The notes below the pieces were generated by a model. The model did not search any database, was not told the DNA's origin, and saw only the letters and a program-made list of their open reading frames with translations. Shown one piece after another: positions 31,156 through 39,160 of a stretch of 40,314 bases of DNA. The stretch is from Chloroflexota bacterium (GTDB lineage: Bacteria; Chloroflexota; Anaerolineae; Aggregatilineales; Phototrophicaceae). Numbering within the stretch: position 1 is the first letter of the stretch; every line of letters starts with the position of its first letter. Where the stretch lies: the NCBI GenBank assembly GCA_011523545.1, contig WTGN01000038.1, positions 1-40,314 of the forward strand, read 5' to 3'. Both the position numbers and the translations under genes were made by a program.

Positions 31156-32177
31156 GCGCCTTCCAGCCGCGGATCCGCTGCCGACTGCATATCACGGGCG
31201 CGGCCAATATCGGCCCAACCCAATCCCTGCCGAATCAGCAAGGCAAAACCGGCTATCGTAATCGGCAGCCAGATGACGACGTGTGCCAGGATGGCGTAGG
31301 CGGTTGCCGTCGACAGCGGGACGCCCAACGCGGTCAGTATGGAAATCACCACAAATTCGTTAACGCCGACTTGACCGGGCGAGGCTGGAATCAGCCCGGC
31401 CAGATTCACCGCGCCGACGAGGAGCAGGGCGACGGCGTAATTTAATTCCAGATCGAAGGCGCGCATCACCAGCCAGTAGGCGCCGGCTTCAATGCCCCAG
31501 GTGACAAAAGAACTAACGACAGCGCCCAGCAGATGGGCCGGGCTGCGCAGCGCGGCGAATCCGGCGATAATCTCTTCGGCCAATTGCGCGGCGATTGTCG
31601 CGAGCCGCTCTGGCAATGGTCTGAGCGTCAGGGAGACGACGCGTCGCAGCAGCTTTGGCGCCGCGGCCAGCACCAGGGCGAGCAGCATCAGGGCCGCGAA
31701 TAGTGGCGCCGTAACGCTTAGCATCGCATCGACTTCGCGCGAAGCCAGATCAATAAACAGAAGGCCGACAAATACGAAAGTCAGCATGACGCAGCCGTCA
31801 ATCGTGCGCTCAATGGCGACGATGGTGGTAGAGCGGACAAGGGCCACCCCATGATTGCGGCGCAGCAGAATGACGCGCAGGGCGTCGCCGGCGCGCAGCG
31901 GATAGACGTTGTTGCCCATGTAGCCGATGAAGACCAGCTTGACGAGCGCGGCCAGGGGCACTGCGGTTATGGCGCCGAGCAAGAATTGCCAGCGCAAGGC
32001 GATGACGGCCACCGCCACGAAATAGACCAGCGTGGCGATCAGCAGCCAGGGCAGGCTGACATCGGCGAGGCTGCGCCAAAGCTGTTCCGGCTGCAAGCCG
32101 CGAAAAGCCAGCAGCAGAAAGGCCGCGCTGGTGAAACTGCCAACGGTGAGGGCCAGCCGTTTACTGTTTCGCGTCAT
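31152..32177 (-). CDS. Lysylphosphatidylglycerol synthase transmembrane-like (UPF0104/YbhN) protein
   Basis: A 341-aa polytopic membrane protein with about eight to nine spans. The family fingerprint is GYMGNNVYPLRAGDALRVIL near residues 89-108 plus the nearby TIVAIERTIDG, and later GLIPASPGQVGVNEFVVI. This is the LPG_synthase_TM domain, the flippase-like half of MprF, here without the catalytic lysyl-transferase domain. Proposed roles are lipid translocation or membrane homeostasis; the substrate is unknown. The positive residues at the start (MTRNSKR) fit an N-in topology. The gene stands alone between convergent and co-directional neighbours. Confidence 0.83.
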   Translation of the reverse strand: MTRNSKRLALTVGSFTSAAFLLLAFRGLQPEQLWRSLADVSLPWLLIATLVYFVAVAVIALRWQFLLGAITAVPLAALVKLVFIGYMGNNVYPLRAGDALRVILLRRNHGVALVRSTTIVAIERTIDGCVMLTFVFVGLLFIDLASREVDAMLSVTAPLFAALMLLALVLAAAPKLLRRVVSLTLRPLPERLATIAAQLAEEIIAGFAALRSPAHLLGAVVSSFVTWGIEAGAYWLVMRAFDLELNYAVALLLVGAVNLAGLIPASPGQVGVNEFVVISILTALGVPLSTATAYAILAHVVIWLPITIAGFALLIRQGLGWADIGRARDMQSAADPRLEGA

Positions 32178-32314
32178 CTTTGCCCGGGCGCTGAATTCAA
32201 AGCGAAATCAATTACGCTCAAAAATATATCACTATGCGTGCGGGACTGATAGTTGAATCCGAATCAATGGAAACCGGCGCGATGAAGCAAAGCGCCCGAA
32301 CGCGTGAATTGGGC

Positions 32315-33460
32315 TCAGAGCGCGAATACCGCGTCAACCATCAGGCTGTCCAGCGCCAGCTCAGCGGGCGCATATTCGAGGTCAAGCGTCTCGGCGACTG
32401 CCGGATGCGTGCAGCGGCCGCCAGCTGTGTTAAGGCCCTTTTGCAGGGCTGGGTCGGCGCGCAAAGCATCGGCCCCCCCGCGGTCAGCGAGCTTCATGGC
32501 ATAAGGCAAGGTGGCGTTCGCCAACGCGAGACTTGATGTGCGCGGCACGGCGCCGGGCATATTGGTCACGCCGTAATGCAAGACGCCGTCAATGACGAAG
32601 GTCGGGTCGCTATGCGTGGTCGGGCGCGTCGTTTCGACGCAGCCGCCTTGATCGACGGCGACATCGACGATGATGCTGCCATTTGGCATTGAGGGGAGCA
32701 TATCGCGCGTTACCAGCATGGGCGCGCGCGCGCCGGTGATGAGCACGGAGCCGATCAGCGCGTCGGCAGTTTGAATTGCCCGGGAGATGTTGATGCTGTT
32801 GGAATAGAGCGTTGTCAGCTTGCCAGCGAGCACATCATCGAGGTAACGCAGACGATCCAGATTGATATCGAGCAGCGTAACGCGCGCGCCCATACCGAGG
32901 GCGATTTTGGCGGCGCTACTGCCCACAGTGCCGGCGCCCAATATGACGACATGCGCGGGCGTAACGCCGGGCACGCCGCCCATAAGCATGCCGCGCCCGC
33001 CTTGGTGCCTTTCCAGATAATGCGAAACCACCTGCGCCGCCATGCGCCCGGCGACTTCGCTCATCGGCTCCAGAAGGGGCAGCCGACCCTGGCTGTCTTC
33101 CACGGTCTCGTAGGCGATGCCGGTGACGCCGCTCTCCAGCATGGCCAAAGCCAGCGCCTCGTCAGCCGCCAGATGAAGGTAGGTAAACAGGATCAGATCG
33201 GGACGAAGAAAGCCGTACTCGCTGGCTTGTGGTTCCTTGACTTTGAGGATCATTTCCGATTTCGCCCAGAGGCCGGCGGCTGTGTCGACAATCACGGCGC
33301 CCGCGCCCATATACTCGTTGTCGCTGAAGCCGCTGCTCAAGCCGGCGTCGCGCTCCACATAGACGCTGTGACCGCGCCTGACAAACTCGCGCGCGCCCGA
33401 CGGCGGAATCGCCACGCGATGCTCTTCGATCTTGATTTCCTTTGGGATGCCGATGTTCAT
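32315..33460 (-). CDS. ald: Alanine dehydrogenase
   Basis: A 381-aa NAD-dependent alanine dehydrogenase that interconverts L-alanine and pyruvate plus ammonia. The N-terminus MNIGIPKEIKIEEHRVAIPP, the VKEPQASEYGFLRPD segment, TYLHLAADEALA with the active-site His, and the Rossmann motif VVILGAGTVGSSAAKIALGM near residues 168-187 are diagnostic, as is IIVDVAVDQGGCVET. The ATG at 33460 has AGGAGCG 6-7 nt upstream; the longer frame to 33499 is rejected. A candidate -10 (TACAAT) lies about 30 nt upstream. Slightly longer than the usual 370 aa at the C-terminus. Confidence 0.95.
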   Translation of the reverse strand: MNIGIPKEIKIEEHRVAIPPSGAREFVRRGHSVYVERDAGLSSGFSDNEYMGAGAVIVDTAAGLWAKSEMILKVKEPQASEYGFLRPDLILFTYLHLAADEALALAMLESGVTGIAYETVEDSQGRLPLLEPMSEVAGRMAAQVVSHYLERHQGGRGMLMGGVPGVTPAHVVILGAGTVGSSAAKIALGMGARVTLLDINLDRLRYLDDVLAGKLTTLYSNSINISRAIQTADALIGSVLITGARAPMLVTRDMLPSMPNGSIIVDVAVDQGGCVETTRPTTHSDPTFVIDGVLHYGVTNMPGAVPRTSSLALANATLPYAMKLADRGGADALRADPALQKGLNTAGGRCTHPAVAETLDLEYAPAELALDSLMVDAVFAL

Positions 33461-33490
33461 CGAATCGCTCCTGCCTATTAGCACATCTTC

Positions 33491-33496
33491 ATTGTA
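33491..33496 (-). promoter_or_regulatory. Candidate -10 box of ald
   Basis: TACAAT on the minus strand, about 30 nt before the ald ATG. No good -35 is seen at 16-18 nt. The surrounding 33480-33545 stretch is AT-rich compared with the rest of the window. Confidence 0.35.
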
Positions 33497-33606
33497 CACG
33501 ATGTAGGAAGATAGTCTCTACATTTCGTACAAAGTGCCTAGATACTGCGTGGCGAGGCAGCGCAATTGGGAGGGATTTGGGTTGTCGGGTTTGACGCGGG
33601 CGCCGA

Positions 33607-34698
33607 TCAGATGACGAAACGCTCGTATTCGTTGTCGGCGGGGATACCCCAGACCGACCAGAAGTCGCCGGTGGCCGGGCACATGATGGCGGCGCCGCAG
33701 CTTTCAACATGCGTCGGCGGTTGGGGGCGGGTGCAGATCGCCACCTCGTCGCGGGTCAGCGCCATCAAATCGTCAATGCTGATGTCCGCTTTCGCCAGCA
33801 GCTCATTGGCGCGGCGCAGCCGATTCTCCGAGCTGTTCTGCGAATCCGGCGGCCGCTCGCGCGCTACATCGAGGTTCTTCTGAATAAGGCAGTGGTTGGT
33901 ATGGCTGATCGTCTCGTCGGCCAGTTCATGCACGTGATGCCTGCTGGACATCGCCTCGACTTCATAACCGCGGCCCTGGCTGTCCATCAGCATATAATTG
34001 TGCGCGCCCGCCAGTTTGGCGCTGGACAGGCATTCGAGGGCGGCATCAAGTTCGCGCTGCTGCAAGATTTTGCGCACGACGAAGGGCCAGGTGACGCCGA
34101 TCTGGCCATCGGTCGCCATCAAATTATTGACGCCGACGGTGATGCCGGCGCTGTTCATGCCGATCATGCCGACGCAGCCGGTCACGGTGAAGGTCAGGAA
34201 GGCGGGCGCGTCATCCGGCTGTCCATGAATCAAGATCACATAGGGCGTCGCTGACGCGTGCATGTCCCAGGTCTGGCCAAAGAAGGCGGCGCCGGTTGCG
34301 CTGCGGCAGCGGGGCACCATGAAGGCGGTGCAATTGTCGGCGACCAGGGGCGGCGCGGCGGCGGGCTGGCTGATATCGCCCAGGTGGTAAATCGTGTCGA
34401 TGAAGTCGGTGAAGCCGTTGTTGATAATCAACTCGGCCAGCGTCAAGCCGGTGGCGTCGGCGATGCCCCCCAATTCCGCCATGAGATCTGGCGCGTAGGC
34501 TTGATGCTCGGCGGCGCAGGCTTCGGCCAGGGCGATGACGGCATGTCGCGGCAATTGGCGGCCGGTCCACTCGATTGACCCGCAGAGACGGACGCGCTCT
34601 TCGGTGAAGCGGCGTATCTCGTCCTGGAAGCGCTCGCCGTGCGCGTAACCCATTTGGTAAGGTGAGCCGGACAGTTCAACGACGCGGATACGGTTCAT
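33607..34698 (-). CDS. C45-family peptidase / acyltransferase-like Ntn hydrolase
   Basis: A 363-aa member of the peptidase C45 (acyl-CoA:6-aminopenicillanic acid acyltransferase-like) family. The N-terminus VVELSGSPYQMGYAHGERF is typical, and the expected self-cleavage nucleophile is Cys123 in VADNCTAFMV, followed by FFGQTWDMHASA and GMIGMNSAGITVGVNNL. Such enzymes cleave themselves before the cysteine to expose an N-terminal nucleophile and act on amide bonds; most bacterial members have no known substrate. No signal peptide is present. A perfect TATAAT (complement of 34728-34733) lies about 30 nt upstream. It follows the chelatase-like gene across a gap with two family B hairpins. Confidence 0.85.
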   Translation of the reverse strand: MNRIRVVELSGSPYQMGYAHGERFQDEIRRFTEERVRLCGSIEWTGRQLPRHAVIALAEACAAEHQAYAPDLMAELGGIADATGLTLAELIINNGFTDFIDTIYHLGDISQPAAAPPLVADNCTAFMVPRCRSATGAAFFGQTWDMHASATPYVILIHGQPDDAPAFLTFTVTGCVGMIGMNSAGITVGVNNLMATDGQIGVTWPFVVRKILQQRELDAALECLSSAKLAGAHNYMLMDSQGRGYEVEAMSSRHHVHELADETISHTNHCLIQKNLDVARERPPDSQNSSENRLRRANELLAKADISIDDLMALTRDEVAICTRPQPPTHVESCGAAIMCPATGDFWSVWGIPADNEYERFVI

Positions 34699-34727
34699 GT
34701 TGTTTTCCCGGGATATGTCATAACACG

Positions 34728-34733
34728 ATTATA
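34728..34733 (-). promoter_or_regulatory. Candidate -10 box of the C45 peptidase gene
   Basis: A perfect TATAAT on the minus strand about 30 nt before the ATG. The -35 position falls next to a family B hairpin (34750-34773) and has no clear TTGACA-like match. Confidence 0.45.
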
Positions 34734-34749
34734 CCCGGTTGTGCTCGGC

Positions 34750-34773
34750 GGGCGAGGCAAGTCTCGCCCCTTC
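34750..34773 (-). repeat. Family B hairpin repeat, copy 2
   Basis: On the minus strand GAAGGGGCGAG then a short loop and CTCGCCC: arms 34763-34769 and 34750-34756. It has the same GGGGCGA...CGCCC frame as copies 1 and 3 with different inner bases. It lies in the 174-nt gap between the VWA gene end and the C45 peptidase start. Confidence 0.7.
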
Positions 34774-34829
34774 AATCTCGCATTAGGCGGGCAAGTAGCC
34801 GGGTCGCGCCCAAATTGGTGTACAACGGC

Positions 34830-34854
34830 GGGCGATTCACAGAATCGTCCCTAC
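34830..34854 (-). repeat. Family B hairpin repeat, copy 3
   Basis: On the minus strand GTAGGGACGATTC, loop TGT and GAATCGCCC (arms 34842-34850 and 34830-34838, one G-T pair). Compared with copy 1 (CGACTC/GAGTCG) the inner pair is changed on both sides (CGATTC/GAATCG). It starts 18 nt after the VWA stop codon, the same distance as copy 1 from its upstream stop. Confidence 0.8.
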
Positions 34855-34872
34855 TGTTTCGCCTGGGGCGGG

Positions 34873-35841
34873 CTAAATCTTGTCCATCTCGGCGCGGACG
34901 GTATCGAGCAGGCTGTCGGCGCGGATCTGCGCCAGCGTGTAGCAGGGGCCGCCCAGCTCATCGGCCAGCCGCTGCGCCAGCCCTTGATCGAAGGCGACGT
35001 GCTCCATGTTGATGGTCACGGTGCGGATTTCGGCTTCGTGGATTCTGCGCGCGATCGAATGGGCCTCGTCTTGCGGTGAAACCGCGTCGCTGATGGAGAC
35101 GTTGCCGGCGCCATCGGTTAGCAGGATCATCATCGGCATCACATCGGGATTCAGATTCTTCTCGCGCATGACCGATTCGTATGTCAGCAGCAGCCCGGCC
35201 GAGAGCGGCGTCTTGCCGCCGACGGGGATATCGGCCATCGCCTCTTTCGCCAGCACGACCGAATTCGTCGGCGGCAGCACCAGCGAGGCGCGATCCTTCT
35301 GAAAGACGACCAGGCCAACGCGGTCGCGCCGCTGGTAAGCATCGGTCAACAGCGACATGATAGCGCCTTTGGTCGCCTGCATGCGCTCGGAAACGGCCAT
35401 GCTCCAGGAGGCGTCGACGGTGAACATGATGAGGTTGGCGGCTTTGCGCACGCGGACTTTTTCTTGCAGGTCGGTCTTGCGCAAGGCGTAGGCCATGCCC
35501 GTTTCCCGCTTCTGCTCGCCGCGCTCCTGCTGGAAGGGGGCGGCGGCGCGCAGGGTGGCGTCAAAGGCGATATCGCGCGGTTTGTCGCCCGCCTGTTTGG
35601 CGCGCACGTAGCGGCCGCGTTTTCGGTCGGTGCGGGTGGTTGATCGCCGCCCGGACTGACGGCGGGTCATGCGGTCGAGCTGGGAATTGAGCTTGCGCGT
35701 TTCGAATTCGGCTTTGGATTGAACCTGCTGGCCGCCTTCCCACCAGCGCGCGTCCGACGTCGGGAAGACATCTTGGGGGGCGGCTTCGGTCTGGCCGAGT
35801 TCTTGATCCTGCGGTTCGCCTTCGCCGCTTACAGACTCACT
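34873..35841 (-). CDS. VWA-domain (ChlD/BchD-type) part, read by -1 frameshift
   Basis: This frame encodes the von Willebrand A half of a chelatase-type medium subunit. It is open from the A-run at 35841-35849 to the stop at 34873. The VWA domain starts with FTVDASWSMAVSERMQA, where D-x-S-x-S is the metal-ion-dependent adhesion site; Trp replaces the usual Gly. The MIDAS threonine is in VGGKTPLSAGL and the aspartate in ILLTDGAGN. Before it come a linker of about 60 residues with acidic and Gln-rich stretches and a basic segment. An internal ATG at 35670 exists but has no good ribosome site and would start in the basic linker. Expression as an extension of the upstream ATPase by -1 slippage is therefore more likely; a separate protein cannot be excluded. 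Confidence 0.8.
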   Translation of the reverse strand, partial: SESVSGEGEPQDQELGQTEAAPQDVFPTSDARWWEGGQQVQSKAEFETRKLNSQLDRMTRRQSGRRSTTRTDRKRGRYVRAKQAGDKPRDIAFDATLRAAAPFQQERGEQKRETGMAYALRKTDLQEKVRVRKAANLIMFTVDASWSMAVSERMQATKGAIMSLLTDAYQRRDRVGLVVFQKDRASLVLPPTNSVVLAKEAMADIPVGGKTPLSAGLLLTYESVMREKNLNPDVMPMMILLTDGAGNVSISDAVSPQDEAHSIARRIHEAEIRTVTINMEHVAFDQGLAQRLADELGGPCYTLAQIRADSLLDTVRAEMDKI

Positions 35842-36950
35842 TTTTTTTTAGTCTGCGCCGCTTGCTCGTCGCTGTTCTCGCTGAATTCGCCGGCTTCTTC
35901 GCCTTCGCCGATTTCCTGCCGCTTTTCGTCGACGGCAGATTCGACGGCGTTGAGATCGGCTTGCGCATCGTTGAAGGGGCCGCGCTTGAGCCGGTGCGGG
36001 ATCGTCAGGCGTATGGCGATGGTGATATCGCGGTCGTTGATGGCGGTGCGGCCTTCAAAGGCGGCATGGGCGCGCGCCGCTTTCAAAATGACCAGGTCGG
36101 CGCGGTGCCCGTCGATGCGCAGGTCGCTGCTGATGCTGGCGATGACGCGCAAGTCCTGGGTTGTATGCGTCACATCGTCAATGATCTCGCGGGCGGCGGC
36201 GATGCGATCGGACAATTGCTGATCGACCGGATCCCACTCGTCCTTGAAGTCGAGCGGGCTGTTTTCATAGGCGATATGGCGTTCCAGAATCTCGATGCGG
36301 TCGTTGGCGTCTTTGATCCCGGTTACGTCGACGGAGAGGGCGAAGCGGTCAAGCAATTGCGGACGCAGGTCGCCTTCTTCCGGGTTCATCGTGCCGACCA
36401 GGATGAAACGGGCCGGATGGCTGAAGCTGATGCCTTCGCGCTCGACGATGTTCACGCCCATCGCCGCGCTGTCGAGCAGGAGATCGACGATGTGATCGTC
36501 GAGCAGATTGATTTCATCGACGTAGAGGATGCCGCGGTTGGCATTGGCCAGGACGCCGGTATCGAAGTGGCGCTCGCCGAATTGGATCGCCTTTTCTATA
36601 TCGAGCGTGCCGACGACGCGGTCTTCGGTGGCGCTGACCGGCAGATCGACGAAGCTGATGCGCCGGCGCGCCGTCGGAATTTCGCTGCTTTCATTGTATT
36701 TGCCGCGCGCGAAATCAGACCAGGACTCGCTGCGGAAAGGGTCGTCATTGAAGGGCGAGTCGGCTATAACGTTTATTTCCGGCAGCAGGGCGGCCAGGGC
36801 GCGGGCGGCGGTGGACTTGCCGGTGCCGCGTTCGCCGCGTATCAGCACGCCGCCAATCCTCATGTCGATCGCGTTCAGGATGAGCGCGAGCTTCATCATG
36901 TCTTGGCCGACGATGGCGGTGAAGGGATAAACGGGCGGTCGTTTGCTCAT
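34873..36950 (-). CDS. Predicted full-length ATPase-VWA chelatase subunit (ChlI-ChlD fusion via -1 shift)
   Basis: If ribosomes or polymerase slip by -1 at the A-run (35841-35849), the ATPase frame (370 codons from 36950) continues into the VWA frame for 322 residues, giving a 692-aa protein. That is the normal size and order for a ChlD/BchD-like medium subunit: AAA+ domain, acidic linker, VWA. Without the shift, termination 9 nt later gives a 373-aa ChlI-like small subunit. Making both chelatase subunits from one chlD gene by programmed frameshifting has been described for other prokaryotes. No large subunit (ChlH/CobN) gene is in the window, so the metal and the tetrapyrrole are unknown. 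A one-base homopolymer error in the assembly is the main alternative. Confidence 0.65.
35811..35828 (-). promoter_or_regulatory. Small GC stem-loop downstream of the slip site
   Basis: On the minus strand GCGG and CCGC can pair around a 10-nt loop, starting 12 nt after the A-run and right after the ATPase stop codon. It is short (4 bp); a stimulatory role in frameshifting is only a possibility. Confidence 0.3.
35829..36950 (-). CDS. Chelatase-type AAA+ ATPase (ChlI/BchI-like small subunit)
   Basis: A 373-aa AAA+ protein. Motifs in order are YPFTAIVGQDMMKLALILNA near the start, Walker A RGERGTGKSTAARAL, the DRVVGTLDIEKAIQFGER insertion typical of Mg-chelatase I subunits, Walker B GILYVDEINLLDDHIVDLLL, sensor 1 with GTMNPEEGDLRPQLLDRF, and a helical lid around residues 255-320. 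The tail is acidic and ends in AAQTKKKVSL. The start at 36950 (MSKRPPVYPF) was chosen because a strong promoter puts the transcript start near 36987; the ATGs at 36995 and 37022 would lie in or above the promoter. An AAGGA lies 13 nt upstream of the ATG. ATP hydrolysis by such rings drives metal insertion with VWA and large subunits. Confidence 0.88.
   Translation of the reverse strand: MSKRPPVYPFTAIVGQDMMKLALILNAIDMRIGGVLIRGERGTGKSTAARALAALLPEINVIADSPFNDDPFRSESWSDFARGKYNESSEIPTARRRISFVDLPVSATEDRVVGTLDIEKAIQFGERHFDTGVLANANRGILYVDEINLLDDHIVDLLLDSAAMGVNIVEREGISFSHPARFILVGTMNPEEGDLRPQLLDRFALSVDVTGIKDANDRIEILERHIAYENSPLDFKDEWDPVDQQLSDRIAAAREIIDDVTHTTQDLRVIASISSDLRIDGHRADLVILKAARAHAAFEGRTAINDRDITIAIRLTIPHRLKRGPFNDAQADLNAVESAVDEKRQEIGEGEEAGEFSENSDEQAAQTKKKVSL
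35841..35849 (-). promoter_or_regulatory. Slippery run of nine A (frameshift / transcriptional slippage site)
   Basis: On the coding (minus) strand ACT is followed by nine A and GTG AGT CTG TAA. The ATPase frame reads three AAA codons and stops 9 nt later. Re-reading the last A (-1), or adding one A in the transcript, enters the VWA frame, which is closed immediately upstream by a TAA at the start of this same run. The junction of the two frames falls precisely on the homopolymer. Confidence 0.75.
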
Positions 36951-36993
36951 TTGACTGACGATGTCCTTGTGAGTCAATTCAACTGAATGCGCC

Positions 36994-37022
36994 ATTATAC
37001 GCCAGCCGAAACGCTGTGACAA
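36994..37022 (-). promoter_or_regulatory. Strong sigma70-type promoter of the chelatase-like gene
   Basis: On the minus strand TTGTCA (complement of 37017-37022), exactly 17 nt, and TATAAT (complement of 36994-36999). It sits in the gap after the FHA gene. It is the best promoter match I found in the window and decides the start codon of the ATPase gene at 36950. Confidence 0.75.
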
Positions 37023-37064
37023 TTGCGAGCTTGGGCAGCGTCCGTTCCTGTTCGCGTCCGCCGC

Positions 37065-38999
37065 CTAGAAGTTGCCGCCGGCCGGGGTTGCCGCGTTCGT
37101 CGGGGGGAGCGTTGGCGCGGCTGTCGGCGCCGTGGTCGCCGTCGGCAAGGGTGGAATGTCGGCGATGACCTGCAACTCGGCGGGATTGAACCCGTGACAA
37201 GAAAAATCAGCCAGCCGGCCCCAGCCATAATCGCCGCTCGCCAGCTCTACTTGCAGCCAGACTTGATCCGCCGTGATGCCATTAGCCAGAACCGGCACAT
37301 TCCGCACCGCGAATTTCGCCCGTGTGAAGCGCGGGTCGGGCCCGGCGTAGAGCAAGATGTCCTCAGTCGGCATACATTCAGGCGCCCGGATGGCGATCGC
37401 AAGCGCGCGTCTTGTCGTCGTACCGCGTTCGTCCTCCGCGCTGAGCGTGATCTGGATATCGTCGGCGGCCACTCCTGAAATCACAATCTCGCCTTCATCA
37501 TCCATGATAGATTCTCGGACTGTCGCGAAACCGACCGGCAGCGCGATGTCCAGCGCGGCGGCGCCCTCCACCCGCCAGCTGATGGTCAATTCAGTGCTGA
37601 TGCCGCGCAGCAGGGTATGTTTGTCGGCCTCGAAATGCCACACGATCACTGGCTGATACACTTCGAGTTCCAATGATTGGATGTCGGTCGCTTCGCCATT
37701 GACGGCGATTAAGGCGATGGCGATAGGGTCGACGTAATCGCCAGTGTCCAAGGCGTAGCTCGACGCGTCCGTCGGCAACTCTGCCACTGGGGCGCGCTCC
37801 ACTTCGATGACGAAGCGCTCAGCATGGACGGCGTCCCAGGTGAGAGCAACGGGCGTCCCGCGCGCGACTTGCTCCGCTGACAGCGCGTAGTTCATGATCA
37901 TCGGCTGCGGCGGTTGATAAAGCGCGGCGGCCAGGGCCAGGGCCAGCAGCGCGATGGCGATGGCGGCGGCGATGAGCGCCCGAGCCGGTACGAGCGGCCT
38001 GACGCGAATAGACGCGGGCAAGGCGAGAAGAAATTGATTGGGCGCTTCAGCTTCGGCAAGCAAGGCGAAGGATATGTCCTGCAACCGGCCGAGGATGGGT
38101 CGACGCCGGAGCGCTGCCGAGCCGCTGATGGCCGCGCGCCGGCCCGGGCTCAGGCGGACCTCGTCTTGAGCCAGCTTGATGTCGAGCAGATCGCGCGGAT
38201 CATAAGGCTTTAGCGCCAACGGCAGGTCTTCATTGCCATGATTCAGCAGGTAAAAAGTGAATGCGCCTTGGTGAGACATAACAGTCGGTTCCAGCGCGGC
38301 GCTCAAGCCACGGTAGCTGCCCAATTGCACTAGCAGCTGAAGTTGGACGCGCCCGACCTTCTCGCCGTGACGGGCGACGCCAATTGACAGCGGATAGTCG
38401 CCCGGCGCGATGTCCGGCTGTCTGGGCGGCATGATTTGAAGCAGAATATCGACACTGTTTCCGCCGGCGACTGTAAATGTAAGGTCGTGCGGTGTCGTCC
38501 AATCCGCGGGTAAGCCGGCCGTCTCAAGATTCAGCAGGAGGTCCGCATCCGTCAAATTCGTGATGCTGAGTTCGGCGGACGCGCTCGAAAAGGGCCAGAC
38601 TTTCAGCGTGCCGCTTTCTAGCTCGGCGCGGATTCCAATCGCTGAAGGCTGGGTATGCTCGGATATCCGCGTCATGGACTCAGTGGGTCCCTCGCTGCTG
38701 CGGATGTATTCGATGGTCAACTCGCCGATCTGAATCCGCGCGCCGTCAGCCAGCCGCCGTTGCTCGTCGAGCCGCAGAGGCGCGCCGTTGACGATCGTGC
38801 GCTGATCCTTGGCGAGATTAACCGCGAAAACGCCTGCGTCGCCCCCGGAAATGCGAAGATGCCGATTGGCGAGGGCGGCATCAGGGACCTGAATGGAATT
38901 GTCGGCGGCGCTACCAATTGTGAGCGCTGCGCTCGCCAGTTGGTAAGATTTACGGCGTCCATCGGGATATCTGATATCAATGCGGCCGTACACCGTCAT
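37065..38999 (-). CDS. FHA-domain membrane protein with Ig-like and SH3-like extracellular regions
   Basis: A 644-aa protein. Residues 1-100 form a forkhead-associated (phosphothreonine-binding) domain: LTIGSAADNSIQVPD, ANRHLRISG and VNGAPLRLDEQ. The usual Arg after the first Gly is Ser, so binding may be altered. Residues about 110-330 hold Ig-like beta segments with a DLLLNLETAGLPADWTTP-type stretch as in alpha-galactosidase NEW3-like domains. One membrane span lies near residues 338-361 (ALIAAAIAIALLALALAAAL). The second half has more Ig-like domains, then an SH3b-like region (LLYAGPDPRFTRAKFAVRNV to GWGRLADFSC) and a Pro/Thr/Ala tail. FHA proteins are common partners of Hanks kinases such as the one at 26305. 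An ATG at 38999 has AGG directly in front of it; a GTG two codons later is possible. Confidence 0.78.
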   Translation of the reverse strand: MTVYGRIDIRYPDGRRKSYQLASAALTIGSAADNSIQVPDAALANRHLRISGGDAGVFAVNLAKDQRTIVNGAPLRLDEQRRLADGARIQIGELTIEYIRSSEGPTESMTRISEHTQPSAIGIRAELESGTLKVWPFSSASAELSITNLTDADLLLNLETAGLPADWTTPHDLTFTVAGGNSVDILLQIMPPRQPDIAPGDYPLSIGVARHGEKVGRVQLQLLVQLGSYRGLSAALEPTVMSHQGAFTFYLLNHGNEDLPLALKPYDPRDLLDIKLAQDEVRLSPGRRAAISGSAALRRRPILGRLQDISFALLAEAEAPNQFLLALPASIRVRPLVPARALIAAAIAIALLALALAAALYQPPQPMIMNYALSAEQVARGTPVALTWDAVHAERFVIEVERAPVAELPTDASSYALDTGDYVDPIAIALIAVNGEATDIQSLELEVYQPVIVWHFEADKHTLLRGISTELTISWRVEGAAALDIALPVGFATVRESIMDDEGEIVISGVAADDIQITLSAEDERGTTTRRALAIAIRAPECMPTEDILLYAGPDPRFTRAKFAVRNVPVLANGITADQVWLQVELASGDYGWGRLADFSCHGFNPAELQVIADIPPLPTATTAPTAAPTLPPTNAATPAGGNF

Positions 39000-39160
39000 C
39001 CTGCGCGCGGTCCCGGTTATATGAAGTCGTTTGTCGCAAGCATTTTAGCCGGTCGCCGCCGGCTGGCATAGGCGCAGCAGCCTGCTAACGTCGCGTCGTC
39101 GGCAAAGCGTCGCCTTGATGAGTCGCCACGCTTGGTGTAAGTTTTGCGCTGTCTTGAATC

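Noticed and set aside
34741..34872. Two hairpins close together resembling a short CRISPR or attachment site
   Set aside because: Only two imperfect copies, with no regular spacer pattern, no cas gene and no integrase nearby; they fit the family B dispersed repeat.
35862..36986. A 374-codon open frame on the plus strand
   Set aside because: Antisense to the AAA+ ATPase gene, which has clear Walker and sensor motifs and a promoter; the plus frame has none.
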